A stretch of DNA of 64,000 bases. It comes from Kappaphycus alvarezii. Its lineage: Eukaryota > Rhodophyta > Florideophyceae > Gigartinales > Solieriaceae. The notes beneath the pieces were generated by a model. That model was not told the DNA's origin. It saw only the letters and a list, made by a program, of their open reading frames with translations, and did not search any database. Position numbers and translations under genes: made by a program. Location of the stretch: the NCBI GenBank assembly GCA_002205965.3, contig NADL03000650.1:558001-622000 (forward strand), written 5' to 3'. Positions 11,964 to 20,890 of the stretch are shown piece after piece. The first letter of the stretch is position 1, and every line of letters starts with the position of its first letter.

Positions 11964-13213
11964 TTAAACATTTGTGGCCTCCTCGGCATCCTCGCGCAAT
12001 AGTTGCCCGAAGTTCATTCCTGTGGCAGCGGAAGCCAGTTCAGCGATCACATTATACTTACCTACATGATCCTGAAGTCCACCGGATTTCTTCTTCGATT
12101 TGCGGTTTTCTCTCTTAATCTTCTTCCTTGGGACGGGAGCCATCATCGGCGGACGATTAGCAGGGGCCTTGTTCAAGGTGGCATAAAGATCCATCAAGTT
12201 TTCCCTCCGCTGTTTCGGGAGGGGCTGCCCGTCCGCAATTCTCTTTGCGGTGGCAACCACGTCATTTTTGCGAGATTCCTGAACAACTGCGAGCTTTTCA
12301 TCGCCGTTCGGCTTCTTCATATTCAATTCTACTCCAGACTCAGACCGGGCCTTAGCAACTCCGCCGCGCTGATCATCATCACGAGGGTTCTTGGACCAGC
12401 ATGTTGCTTCCGAATGGCATCTTCTTCCACAAATTGTACAAAGCGTATCTCTATGCGGATTATGCGGGCAACGGCTCGCACCATGGCCCTTCTGGTTGCA
12501 ATAGCTGCAAAAATAACCTGCATCCGTCTTCACCAGCGGTGTCGTTCTGTCAAATTGCTGCTTCACTAGCAACGATAGTTCAGCGAATTGGTCGGCCAAC
12601 TTATCCACATTGTTTTCCAGATGCTGAGAACTACGAGCATACGGCCTTTGGAGGATTTTCTTCGTACTTCACTCAATGATGCTCCTTGACTTTCTACTTC
12701 GTAGAACGTCTATTTTCACTTACGAAGTCCTTAATTGCCTTCTTGAGCCCCTTATAGTCCATAGGGGCTCTAAGCATCACGCACTGCGCAGTGTCTTGAT
12801 TTTCTGCCACTGCTTTCCGAAGCAGGCCGAACGAAGCGGTATCATTGAGTCCAGCTCTCTTGGATAGAGCTTCCATCTGAGCTAGGGAGCCCGTTAGATC
12901 CTTCAGGTCCAGCCTAGCGTTTACATCCTTCTGTAGTTGTTCTTCCGGCTTCGGTGTCTTCCCAAACTCCTCGATGAGCTTGGCCTTAAAGGTCAAATAG
13001 TCCTTCGCCTCCCCCGACAACGCTCCGTCTCTCGCGAAATCCTTGAAGTATCGCTCAAACGCTGCGCCCTCGAGGTGGCAAAGCATCTGGAGCGCCTTTT
13101 TCCTCGTCGCTTTTCACGCGCATAACTGCATTCTCGTACGAGAAAAGGAAGCGCGCGACATCGGAAGAAGGGGAACCGTTTAAGGAAACGAGGGGTCTCG
13201 GGGAATCGTTCAT
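11964..13213 (-). pseudogene. E1 Gag
   Basis: Structural protein of the retrotransposon particle. The capsid-like part starts MNDSPRPLVSLNGSPSSDVA (start at 13213, matched to E2), with LCHLEGAAFERYFKDFARDG after a shift near 13080. Two CCHC zinc knuckles follow, CSYCNQKGHGASRC and CTICGRRCHSEATC, both C-X2-C-X4-H-X4-C, then a long basic tail. The second half (11964-12608, 214 aa) is one intact frame and runs towards protease. The earlier upstream Met codons would start inside the primer-binding site or LTR, so I prefer 13213. Confidence 0.83.
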
Positions 13214-13225
13214 GTTCGAAGTCGA

Positions 13226-13242
13226 CCTCGGATGCAGTACCA
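13226..13242 (-). promoter_or_regulatory. E1 primer-binding site
   Basis: Read on the plus strand, the bases just before the LTR end in ggatgcagtacca, a tRNA-like 3' end closing with CCA and touching the LTR TG directly. On the element strand this gives TGGTACTGCATCC, the primer site for minus-strand synthesis. E2 has the same site with one difference (gcggtacca). The priming tRNA is not identified. Confidence 0.75.
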
Positions 13243-13486
13243 TGAAGTGCTTGTTTTTCTGTTCACTCTGCTTTTCTTTTTTTGTCGCGGCCAAGCGGAA
13301 CCTACCTCCCCTTCCTCCGGACTCCGGCAGCCCTCTCGTCCTCATATAGGGGCGGCCGGTCCGGGGTTTCTATTAGTGTACAGTGCAAGTACAGTGTACA
13401 GTACACTACTACTGTACACTGTACGAGCACACCTGTCCAATCAACCAGCGACACTGGTAGTCGCGCGACACAAAACTCACTCGACA
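13243..13486 (-). repeat. E1 5' LTR
   Basis: About 244 bp, beginning TG and ending CA (tcgaca). It is the direct-repeat partner of 7205-7442 and related to the E2 LTRs. It contains the TACAG palindromic block at 13376-13424. It would hold the element promoter and RNA start, but I see no clear TATA box. It is followed by taaag, the likely target duplication. Confidence 0.87.
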
Positions 13487-13539
13487 TAAAGCCCCGCAAT
13501 TTTTCCGCCGTTCTCAAACACTCGGGATTTGATGGAGGG
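13487..13539. other. 53-bp spacer between E1 and E2
   Basis: The short unique stretch between the two Gypsy elements. It starts with the E1 target duplication (taaag) and ends with the E2 target duplication gaggg (13535-13539). So E1 and E2 are independent insertions beside each other, and do not share an LTR. Confidence 0.8.
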
Positions 13540-13826
13540 TGTAATGCTTGTTTTTTTGTGTTTACTCTGTCCTCTTCTCTCTCTTGCGGCCAAGCGGAAC
13601 CTACCTCTCATTCCCCCGGACTCCGGCCGCCCTCCCGTCATCTTATAGGGCGGCCGGTCTGGGATTTCTACTCATGAACGTGCAAGTACAGTGTACACTA
13701 CTACTGTACACTGTACGAGCCCACTTCCCGCTCGTACAGTGTACTGTAGTACTGTATACTGTACGAGCACACCGGGCCAATCAACTAGCGAGCCTAACCG
13801 TCGCGCGACACAAAAATCGCGCGACA
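13540..13826 (-). repeat. E2 3' LTR
   Basis: About 287 bp, from TGTAATGCTTG to GCGACA. It is nearly the same as 19185-19512 except that it lacks part of the TACAG palindromic block present in the other LTR. The cgccccccac that follows is the polypurine tract on the other strand. Confidence 0.92.
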
Positions 13827-13838
13827 CGCCCCCCACTG
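13827..13838 (-). promoter_or_regulatory. E2 polypurine tract
   Basis: On the minus strand it reads agtggggggcg directly before the 3' LTR, the expected primer for plus-strand synthesis. E1 has the same tract in the same position. Confidence 0.75.
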
Positions 13839-14003
13839 ATTGTGGGCCACGGGCGCCGCAATGATAGTAACGGGCTTCCAGCTCAGCTTCTCTCTCACCT
13901 AGGGGGCCCCCTCATCACCACCCCATGCACGACTCGCCCACCATCCAGTCCACCGACCTCAGTCCCTACTCGACCTACTCAACTTGTCAGCCTAATCAAC
14001 CCT

Positions 14004-14447
14004 TCAACTTCCGTCGGGCGAACGACTGAGGTGCCGCCAAACGGCCAGTATACGCCCGACGTGCAACCATTCTCCGGCGAACGACTGAGGTGCCGCCAAA
14101 CGGCCAGTATACGCCCGGAGGTCCCTATTCCTCCAGACTCTGTCAACCCGTTCCCTCATCTCAAACTCTCGTCTTCGAAAACCGGGCACCGTTGAGCTCT
14201 CCCCGCTGCCCTCGAAATTCGCGACCGTCCGGAACTTATCTTGAACCATCTTTCTTCTCTGCAACTTCCACCGTTCTGCACCGCCCTGAACGCTTAACCC
14301 CTTCGCAACTCCTTGTCCGTCCGGAAGCGCGAGAGGAGGATTAGGGAGAACCAGGGAGGCAACAGCGCCGCTCCCTAGTTGCTCAAGATTCAAGACTTCA
14401 CCCACAATGTTTACGATTTCTCTGTGTGCCTCTTCGGTACTTAGCAT
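14004..14447 (-). CDS. Extra open frame downstream of E2 integrase, unknown product
   Basis: A 147-aa minus-strand frame starts 90 bases after the integrase stop and ends about 180 bases before the 3' LTR. It is the position where some Gypsy elements carry a third gene. It is rich in Arg, Glu and Gly, with no signal peptide or membrane segment, so nothing suggests an envelope. Its C-terminal part is encoded by the ~60-bp repeats (RLAAPQSFAGEWLHVGRI, then an imperfect second copy). In E1 the matching region is largely replaced by the R2-like fragment. It could equally be a chance frame in a noncoding 3' region. Confidence 0.3.
   Translation of the reverse strand: MLSTEEAHREIVNIVGEVLNLEQLGSGAVASLVLPNPPLALPDGQGVAKGLSVQGGAERWKLQRRKMVQDKFRTVANFEGSGESSTVPGFRRREFEMRERVDRVWRNRDLRAYTGRLAAPQSFAGEWLHVGRILAVWRHLSRSPDGS
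14015..14120. repeat. Two ~60-bp tandem repeats in the E2 3' region
   Basis: Two head-to-tail copies of a unit containing gcgaacgactgaggtgccgc and cggccagtatacgcccg. The related pair in E1 lies at 7625-7737. The conserved place and copy number suggest that the array was present in the common ancestor. Confidence 0.75.
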
Positions 14448-14536
14448 TCTATCATGCGTTCTTCGCTTTTATCGCACTCCAATCTACTCGATTCTTGCCT
14501 CTTCTTCTCTCAGGTCCTCGAATTTCTTGTTCTTCC

Positions 14537-15850
14537 TTAATTGAATAAACAGGTCGATCTCTTCTGATACGGGACAATCCGGCGCGCGTGAATTGCCTTC
14601 CTCGTAACGCGGCCGGTGGAGGAAAGTAACTCGTAGCGAGGGTGGTTCGCATTCGTCACCCTGCACGGTCCATAGTAACAATAGGAGTCGAAAGCCGGCC
14701 AGTTGCGCCCCTTATTGAAGGCCGCACCGTGCGCTACCAACACTACATCTCCAACTTCGAACTTCTTGACTTTTCCCTTCGTCTTGCGAGGTTCGCTGGT
14801 CTTCTCCACCACGCCGGCCCGCGTTCTCGAATCGGCTAAGGTCTCTATAAGCCGATGATGGGGGCCAGCGTCACTGAGAAATGCTACCGAATCGCTGGAC
14901 AGCATCCTCGGATTAATTCCATACATCAGTCGAAAAGGGGAAGGGGCGTCGCTTCGGTCGCGTCTGCGGTAACCGTATAAGACTTTGGGGAGGGCCTCTG
15001 CCCAGTCTACCCCACTGCGGACGATAGCCCTTTTGAGCGCGTGCTTGATGGTTCCCACCATTCTTTCCGCGCGACCGTTTGCCATCGGCGCGTAAGCAAG
15101 CACCGCCTTCCACTCGACTCCCCTCTCTTTCATGTACTCTTGTACCGCTCCCGCCATAAACGCAGTCGCGTTATCCGAGACAATTCTCTTTGGCGGCCCG
15201 AACGGTGATATTATCTCTTCCTCGATGAACCTCATCACCGTATCGGCCGTAGAATCCGTCGCGACCCAGGCTATGGGCCACCCTGTCATATGTTCCACAG
15301 CGATCAGAATAAATCTCTTCCCATTCTTCGAAGGCTTGAAGGGTCCAGCAAAGTCCATCGAGAAGGTCTCAAAGAGTCCAGTAACGGGAGCTCTCAAACT
15401 CGAGTGATACGTCGGCAACCTTCTCGCATGCTGACACCCATCACAGCCTTGCACATACTCGGTGACATCACGGTACACCCCAGGCCACCAGAATCGGTCC
15501 CTCACGAACTTTCTTGTCGAACCGACGTCCCAGTGGCCAATATCATCATGAAAGGTGGCCAGAATCTCCGAGCGCTGATTGATCGGAGGCAATACACGGA
15601 GCCCGTCATTCTCACGACGAAAGAGGGTATCGTTCCAGAGCATGAAACTTTTTGCGCTCCGTCTGACTGCGACCTTCTTCTTCGGGTCGAAGTCTTGAAC
15701 CATTTCTCCGGCTAGGAACCGTGCTACATCTAGCAAGTGCGGTTCCAAACCATGCAACTTTGGGTCTGCCCACTCCACTGTCTCCACCAATCCTTCTGTT
15801 ATGTTTTCCTCGTTTCTTCTTTCTTCCTTCTTGTTAGTCTTCTCGATAGA
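14537..15850 (-). CDS. E2 integrase
   Basis: The best preserved protein of the window: one open frame from the RNase H junction to the stop at 14537. The zinc-binding HHCC region has HDDIGHWDVG (H-X3-H) and CDGCQHARRLP (C-X2-C). The catalytic core has Asp in SMDFAGPFKPS, Asp in RIVSDNATAF and Glu in NGRAERMVGTI, the D,D-35-E triad. The C-terminal DNA-binding part includes KKFEVGDVVLVAHGAAF and YYGPCRVTNANHPRYEL, an SH3-like fold typical of Gypsy integrases. I see no chromodomain. The open frame reaches upstream to 15925, but codons beyond about 15850 are out of frame with RNase H, so one shift separates the two domains. Confidence 0.92.
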   Translation of the reverse strand, partial: SIEKTNKKEERRNEENITEGLVETVEWADPKLHGLEPHLLDVARFLAGEMVQDFDPKKKVAVRRSAKSFMLWNDTLFRRENDGLRVLPPINQRSEILATFHDDIGHWDVGSTRKFVRDRFWWPGVYRDVTEYVQGCDGCQHARRLPTYHSSLRAPVTGLFETFSMDFAGPFKPSKNGKRFILIAVEHMTGWPIAWVATDSTADTVMRFIEEEIISPFGPPKRIVSDNATAFMAGAVQEYMKERGVEWKAVLAYAPMANGRAERMVGTIKHALKRAIVRSGVDWAEALPKVLYGYRRRDRSDAPSPFRLMYGINPRMLSSDSVAFLSDAGPHHRLIETLADSRTRAGVVEKTSEPRKTKGKVKKFEVGDVVLVAHGAAFNKGRNWPAFDSYCYYGPCRVTNANHPRYELLSSTGRVTRKAIHARRIVPYQKRSTCLFN

Positions 15851-17251
15851 TAATCGGCCGCCCCATTTGCCAGCCCCGGACGATACTTGATATCGAAGTC
15901 GTATTCCGCCATCAAATCCATCCACCTTGCCAATCGCCCGTGAATATCTTTCTTCTTGAATGCGGTTTGAAGGGCTTGATGATCCGTATAAACAACGAAG
16001 GGTTTTTCAGACAGGACGTACACTCGAAACTTCTTAAGAGCGAAAACCACGGCGAGTGCTTCTCGTTCGCTCGTGGAGTAGCAGCGCTCCTGGTCCGTCA
16101 TCGTTCGAGAAGCGAACTGAATGGGATGTATTTTCCCGTCTTCTTTCTTTTGCGAGAGAACAACCCCAAGGGCTGCCGAAGAGGCGTCTATTTCCACTAG
16201 AAAAGGAGAATTGAAATCCGGGAACGCCAATACTGGAGGGGTATTCAGTTTCCCCTTCAAGTATTCGAAGGCCTCTTGCATCTCCGGAGTCCACTCGAAA
16301 GCCTTCTTAACAGACGTCGCCGCGTGCAACACTGCTGAGCTGTCGGCAAACCCCCTTATGAAACGTCGGTAGTACCCCGCGAGTCCCAGAAAACTCCTGA
16401 GTTCGGTCACGTTTTCCGGCACCGGAGCTTCTACAATATCTTTGATCTTGTCGGGATCCACCTTCACACCACTTGAATTAACGATGTGGCCAAGCAACTT
16501 CACTTCTGATTGAGCAAAGCTGCCTTGGTAACCTTCAACTTCAGTTTCGATTCTTTTATCCTCTTGAACAATTCCTTGCAATGAGCTATGTGTTCCTCCA
16601 ATGTCTTCGAGAAGATGAAAACGTCGTCCACATAAACCATAGCGAACGGCAACCCGCGAAGGACATCATCCATCATCCTTTGAAATGTCGCTGGAGCATT
16701 CATGAGTCCGAACGGCATTACCTCGAACTTGTACGTTCCATATCGAGAGACAAAGGTCGTTTTTTCCTTGCAAGACTCGGACATCCTAACCTGCCAGTAC
16801 CCTGTGTAAAGGTCCAACGTTGTGAAGAACTCTGCGCCAGAGAGTTCATCGAAGATTTCTTCTATTTTCGGTAGCGGCCAGCGGTCTGGCTTCATCACCC
16901 TGTTCAACTGACGGTAATCGACGCAGAACCGGGGCCTTCCGTCTTTCTTCGCGGCTATCACGACCGGAAAGGACCAGGCGGACCTTGACGGCGTAATGAT
17001 TCCAGCTTCCAATAATTCCTTCACTTCTTTCTTACGACCTCGTTATGCCTCGGCGGCATTCGGCGGGCCTTCGAATGTATCGGTGTCTCGTCCGTCAACT
17101 CGAAAGAATGTACCACCGGCACATTAGCAGGCTCCAGGTCGTGAATGTCCCAAGCTATGACATCCGTTTCCTTGAGAGCTCTCGCCAGCTCCTTCTGATT
17201 CTTCTCTTCGAGGTGGTCCAGCTTCGAGGCCAATAGAGCCGAGCGGTCCAC
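15799..17251 (-). pseudogene. E2 reverse transcriptase and RNase H
   Basis: Three overlapping frames: 17021-17251 (linker starting MDRSALLASKLDHLEEKN), 16500-17024 (RT fingers and palm) and 15799-16581 (RT thumb, connection, RNase H). RT motifs seen are PVVIAAKKDGRPRFCVDYRQ, FTTLDLYTGYWQV (first catalytic Asp), MPFGLMNAPATFQRMMDDV and MVYVDDVFIFSK (YVDD). RNase H shows the four acidic positions in VEIDASSAALGV, TSEREALAVV, VYTDHQALQT and GAADYLSRR. Two single-base shifts (near 17022 and 16540) are all that breaks it, so it may be near-intact with assembly errors, or recently dead. Confidence 0.9.
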
Positions 17252-17259
17252 CTCCTCTT

Positions 17260-17997
17260 TTACCTCCTTCTTAACTTCAGTCTCGTCGAGCGAGGTAGAT
17301 CAGGCTCGTATGGTTCCTTGTTAATGATGGCTAAGACCAGGTCTTGTTCGGTGTCAGATCCACCATCGCTTTCGCTAGACGACGAGAAAGGATGGAGAGA
17401 TTCCTCATCATCTGAACCTTTGGGGGACGTGAAGTCCTCACTATCCGTATGAGCCCCATTGACTCTGGACGGCTCGTTGACGAATGGCAACACAACCTCT
17501 TCATCTCCAATAACCAAAGTGACGTGTTGGAGTGCATAATCGATGCGCGTCTGGAGGGCTTCCAAAGTCGGGCTTCCAACAATAACGTCAAACGGGGCAT
17601 TGTTGACAACCAGGAACTCAAGATGCACAACCATTGACCCATAAGACACCGGCACTCCTTTCAGACAACCAAGAACCTCTGCGACAGTTCCGTCTGCTAC
17701 TGTCACCTGACGATCGGTTTCCGTCGGGGTGAGGGCAAGCCTTTTGCAGAGGTCCCAAGAGATTAGATTAGGAACTGCACCCGTGTCCAAAAGGGCATGA
17801 GTCTCCGTTCCATACAACTTCACGGCTACTACCCTGAGTCGGCGTGGAGCTCCTGAAGAGTTAACCATCGACGCCTGTGTAACCGGTAACCTCTTGGATA
17901 ACAATCTCCTTAAAACCCTTCTGGCCTCCTCGGCATCCCCGCGCAATAGTTGCCCGAAGTTCATTCCTGTGGCAGCGGAAGCCAGTTCAGCGATCAC
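17260..17997 (-). CDS. E2 aspartic protease domain
   Basis: A 245-aa open frame. It starts in the end of Gag (MIAELASAATGMNFGQLL) and holds the retropepsin: HALLDTGAVPNLI with catalytic DTG, VTVADGTVAEVLG (flap side) and FDVIVGSPTLEALQTRIDY. An acidic, Ser-rich tail (SDDEESLHPF and onward) ends shortly before the RT linker. It is made as part of a polyprotein and acts in the particle. The frame is intact, unlike the E1 version. Confidence 0.85.
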   Translation of the reverse strand: MIAELASAATGMNFGQLLRGDAEEARRVLRRLLSKRLPVTQASMVNSSGAPRRLRVVAVKLYGTETHALLDTGAVPNLISWDLCKRLALTPTETDRQVTVADGTVAEVLGCLKGVPVSYGSMVVHLEFLVVNNAPFDVIVGSPTLEALQTRIDYALQHVTLVIGDEEVVLPFVNEPSRVNGAHTDSEDFTSPKGSDDEESLHPFSSSSESDGGSDTEQDLVLAIINKEPYEPDLPRSTRLKLRRR

Positions 17998-18009
17998 GTT
18001 ATACTTCCC

Positions 18010-19155
18010 ACATGATCCTGAAGTCCACCGGATTTCTTCTTCGCCTTGCGATTTCCTCTCTTATTCTTCTTCTTTGGGACAGGAGCCATCATCAGCGGAC
18101 GATTAGCAGGGGCCTTGTTCAATGGCATCCAGATCCATCAAGTTTTCCCTTCGCTGTTTCGGGAGGGCCTGCCCGTCCGCTCTTCTCTTCGCAGCGGCAA
18201 CCACGTCCTTTCTGCGAGATTCCTGAAGAACCGACCCTGTCATCGTCCTTCGGCTCCTTCATTTTCAATTCTTCTCCAGACTCAGACCGGGCCCTAGCAA
18301 CTCCTCTCCGCTGGTCATCACCACGGGGGTTCTTGGACCAGCATGTTGCTTCCGAATGTCCTCTTCTCCACAAAATGTACAGCGCGTATCTCGATGCGGA
18401 TTATGCGGACAACGGCTCGCTCCGTGGCCCTTTTGGTTGCAATAGCTGCAAAAATAATCCGCATCTGTCTTCACCGGCGGCTTCGTTCCGTCGAATTGCT
18501 TCTTCACAAGCAACGATAGTTCAGCGAATTGGTCGGCCAACTTCTCCACCTTATTTTCCAGATGCTGAGAACTACGAGCATCCGGCCTCTGGAGGATCTT
18601 CTTCGGCGCTTCACTCGACGATGATCCTTGACTTCCTTCTCCGTAGAACGTCTTCTTTCCACTTACGAAGTCCGTGATTGCCTTCTTGAGCCCCTTATAG
18701 TCCGAAGGGGCTCTAAACATTACGAACTGCGCCATATCTTGATCTTCTGCCACTGCTTTCCGAAGCAGGCCGAACGAGGCGGTATCGTTGAATCCAACTC
18801 TCTTATATAGAGCGTCCAACTGCGCTAGGGAGCCCATTAAATCCTTCGGGTCCAACCTAGCGTTTATAGCCTTCTGCAGTTCTTCTTCTGGCTTCGGGGT
18901 CTTCCCAAACTCCTCGATGAGCTTGGCCTTAACGATCGAATAGTCCTTCGCCTCCTCCACCAATGCTCCGTCTCTCGCGAAAGCCTCATAGTAACGCTCA
19001 AACGCCGCGCCCTCGAGGTGGCAAAGGATCTGGAGCGCCTTTTCCTCGTCGTTTTTCCCGCGCATGACTACATTCTCGTACGCGAAAAGGAAGCGCGCGA
19101 CGTCGGAAGAAGGGGAACCGTCGAAGGAAACGTGGGGTCTAAGGGAATCGTTCAT
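18010..19155 (-). pseudogene. E2 Gag
   Basis: The capsid-like N-terminus starts MNDSLRPHVSFDGSPSSDVA (start chosen at 19155; a Met at 19161 is also possible, and the Met at 19185 lies in the LTR junction). The open frame runs to 18265 and includes ILCHLEGAAFERYYEAFARD and the first zinc knuckle CSYCNQKGHGASRC. A shift inside the second knuckle (near 18365) moves the frame; RRGHSEATCWSKNPR and the basic tail continue at 18119-18373. The damage is one or two indels. Gag packages the element RNA. Confidence 0.87.
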
Positions 19156-19167
19156 GTCCATAGTCAA

Positions 19168-19184
19168 CCTTGGATGCGGTACCA
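19168..19184 (-). promoter_or_regulatory. E2 primer-binding site
   Basis: On the plus strand ttggatgcggtacca ends exactly where the LTR begins (TG). It is a tRNA-like 3' end with CCA. The element strand reads TGGTACCGCATCC. It is conserved with E1 except for one base. No spacer lies between LTR and site. Confidence 0.78.
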
Positions 19185-19512
19185 TGTAATGCTTGTTTTT
19201 TGTGTTTACTCTGTCCTCTTCTCTCTCTTGCGGCCAAGCGGAACCTACCTCTCATTCCCCCGGACTCCGGCCGCCCTCCGTCATCTTATAGGGCGGCCGG
19301 TCTGGGATTTCTACTCATGAACGTGCAAGTACAGTGTACACTACTACTGTACACTGTACGAGCCCACTTCCCGCTCGTACAGTTTACAGTACAGTAGTAC
19401 TGTACCGGTGTGCTCGTACAGTGTACAGTACAGTAGTACTGTATACTGTACGAGCACACCGGGCCAATCAACTAGCGAGCCTAACCGTCGCGCGACACAA
19501 AATCGCGCGACA
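19185..19512 (-). repeat. E2 5' LTR
   Basis: About 328 bp, TG to CA, a direct repeat of 13540-13826 with one expansion: an added TACAG/CTGTA palindromic segment between about 19381 and 19431. The LTR pair otherwise differs very little, which suggests recent insertion. It is followed by the target duplication gaggg. Confidence 0.92.
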
Positions 19513-19754
19513 GAGGGCTGCATGTGCATACAGCACTGTATACAGGCGATGTATCAAAGTATCCCTTCCCCAATAATACGGCGAAATTGGTAGCCAATGA
19601 AATTTTACCACGTTTCCATACCCATACACAGCCAAATGATTTATTGTTTTGCCGTTGGAACGGGCCTTTACATGAAACTGAATGGATGTATACTGTACAG
19701 GGAGGGGGAAAAGGTGACCTTTTATTCAAATGCATAATGAGGGGACCGAGCGGC

Positions 19755-20170
19755 CCCAGCTGGACCTAGTGGGGCTCAACAGCACTGAATTGACGCTGGT
19801 TGATCATAACGGCAGTGTAGCGTTGCATGAAGGCAGACAACGTGGTGCGAAGTGCACAAACTCCGTGAATGCGGCTTGCCTCGTCTAGCGGCGAAACAAG
19901 TTGCGATGTCTTGGAGGAGTTGAAGGGCGGTTATGTCAATCTGGCCATAAACATCGAAGGCCAGGGGGCGTAAGTCGATGCCTTCAGACCGGCATGGGGG
20001 GCCTTAATAATTGTACTTCTTGAGGGTTGCCCGCTCGAGCGTGGATGCACCGCCGTCGGCGAGGTCGCGGTAGGGACGAAAGTGGGGGCTGACGATGGTG
20101 ACGTCGATGCCTTGAGGGGAGGGAGCGAAGATTGGATCGTCAATGACCAGTACTGTGCAAGCAATATTGT
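19755..20170 (-). pseudogene. R2-like non-LTR element, endonuclease fragment
   Basis: Minus-strand frames read GIDVTIVSPHFRPYRDLADG, then ERATLKKYNY, then, after one in-frame stop, GIDLRPLAFDVYGQIDITAL and LQDIATCFAARRGKPHS. This matches the other three fragments in order: hydrophobic strand with catalytic-type Asp, a Lys-Lys-Tyr pair, a PLAFDVYG strand and a final helix, as in a PD-(D/E)XK restriction-like endonuclease. A polyadenylation-like aataaa (on the minus strand near 19731) lies shortly downstream. RT and zinc finger are missing. It lies just right of E2, outside its target duplication. Confidence 0.6.
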
Positions 20171-20180
20171 ACCCAGCTCG

Positions 20181-20236
20181 GTTTAGTGTATATTTAATAA
20201 AAGCGTATGTTTAGTGTATATTTAATAAAAGCGTAT
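20181..20236. repeat. Two 28-bp tandem copies
   Basis: The unit beginning gtttagtgtatatttaataa and ending aagcgtat is present twice in a row without differences. It may be the worn 5' flank of the R2-like fragment. No gene is involved. Confidence 0.85.
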
Positions 20237-20386
20237 GTTTGTTTGTTATTGTACAGTGCACTTCCAATTATTTGATGCGCTCTGGAATTTAGGGGGGGGA
20301 CTTTTGGGGTGCTTTACTGATTAGGGATGCAGGACGGCTATTTTCCGAAGGCTCAGGAGGACAAGCTGGAATTTAGGTGTTAGCCT

Positions 20387-20458
20387 AACCTATTTCTCAA
20401 TCATAACCTATTTTTCAATCATAACCTATTTTTCAATCATAACCTATTTTTCAATCAA
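20387..20458. repeat. Four 18-bp tandem copies
   Basis: The unit aacctatttttcaatcat is repeated four times; the first and last copies each have one difference. It is a short minisatellite in the gene-free gap 20.2-20.9 kb, with no spacer structure. Confidence 0.9.
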
Positions 20459-20606
20459 TAAAACAACCCAATTTTTCCCCTTTCAGCACCGCGGTGCAGT
20501 TCACGGTGTGCACCCTAACCCAGAGTACATACATTACAGTAACTCGTAATTCGTAAGAGGCCCTAGTCACTGTATCTCCGCCAATGATGTTGTGCCGTGG
20601 GTCACT

Positions 20607-20723
20607 TCAGTACAGGGTACTACAGTACTGTACAGTGGAACGTGCCTCATAACTTTCATTGATGTCGATCGCCTTTCGTACGGTTGGCTGCTCAGCAAGT
20701 ACAGTACAGTGCAGTACTGTACA
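20607..20723. repeat. TACAG/CTGTA motif clusters
   Basis: Two clusters (20607-20636 and 20697-20722) of overlapping gtactgtac / tacagtac words that switch strand and so form palindromes. The same motif fills the E1/E2 LTR palindromic block. These could be leftovers of old LTRs or an independent satellite. Confidence 0.6.
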
Positions 20724-20890
20724 CAGGCAAAATGCCTCAGGCTAAGGCGCTTGGTCGACATTCGGTAATGACTAAGGTATTGCGAACAGGACATTGGGTT
20801 CCCTGGCGACCACACAGTATCTCCCGGCTGGACTACGGGAAAGGTTCATAGCGTTCGTGTACCGTAAGTGTGGTGAGTCTTCGATTGCAG

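Larger units (their letters stand above)
7205..13486 (-). mobile_element. Complete Ty3/Gypsy LTR retrotransposon E1 (degenerate)
   Basis: A 6.3-kb element read on the minus strand. LTRs lie at 13243-13486 (5') and 7205-7442 (3'). Next to them are a primer-binding site ending in the complement of CCA and a polypurine tract. Between them come gag, protease, RT, RNase H and integrase in Ty3/Gypsy order. A probable target duplication is taaat before the left LTR and taaag after the right one (4 of 5 match). All genes carry stops and shifts, for example TGG to TGA in the integrase zinc-binding region compared with E2. E1 is therefore dead and looks older than E2. It also carries an antisense R2-like fragment at about 7.8-8.5 kb between integrase and the 3' LTR. 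Confidence 0.9.
13540..19512 (-). mobile_element. Complete Ty3/Gypsy LTR retrotransposon E2
   Basis: A 6.0-kb element on the minus strand. LTRs are at 19185-19512 (5') and 13540-13826 (3'), both starting TG and ending CA. The insertion is bounded by a perfect 5-bp target duplication gaggg (13535-13539 and 19513-19517). The primer-binding site touches the 5' LTR and the polypurine tract touches the 3' LTR. Gene order is gag, protease, RT, RNase H, integrase, then a 3' region with an extra open frame. Coding parts are much less damaged than in E1: integrase is one 14537-15925 frame and protease one 17260-17997 frame. Only a few shifts separate gag, RT and RNase H pieces. It is probably the younger sibling of E1. 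Confidence 0.93.

Noticed and set aside
12003-12569. 188-aa plus-strand frame
   Set aside because: Antisense to the E1 Gag zinc-knuckle region, which has clear motifs on the minus strand.
13243-13826. E1 and E2 as one element with three LTRs
   Set aside because: The neighbouring LTRs are separated by 53 unique bases and each element has its own target duplication.
13548-14195. 215-aa plus-strand frame
   Set aside because: It starts inside the E2 LTR and runs antisense through the 3' region; a shadow frame.
13540-19512. E1/E2 as retroviruses with envelope genes
   Set aside because: The frame after integrase has no signal peptide, membrane segment or cleavage site, so they are retrotransposons only.
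20387-20458. Four 18-bp repeats as a possible CRISPR array
   Set aside because: The units are directly adjacent without spacers and the window is eukaryotic; it is a minisatellite.
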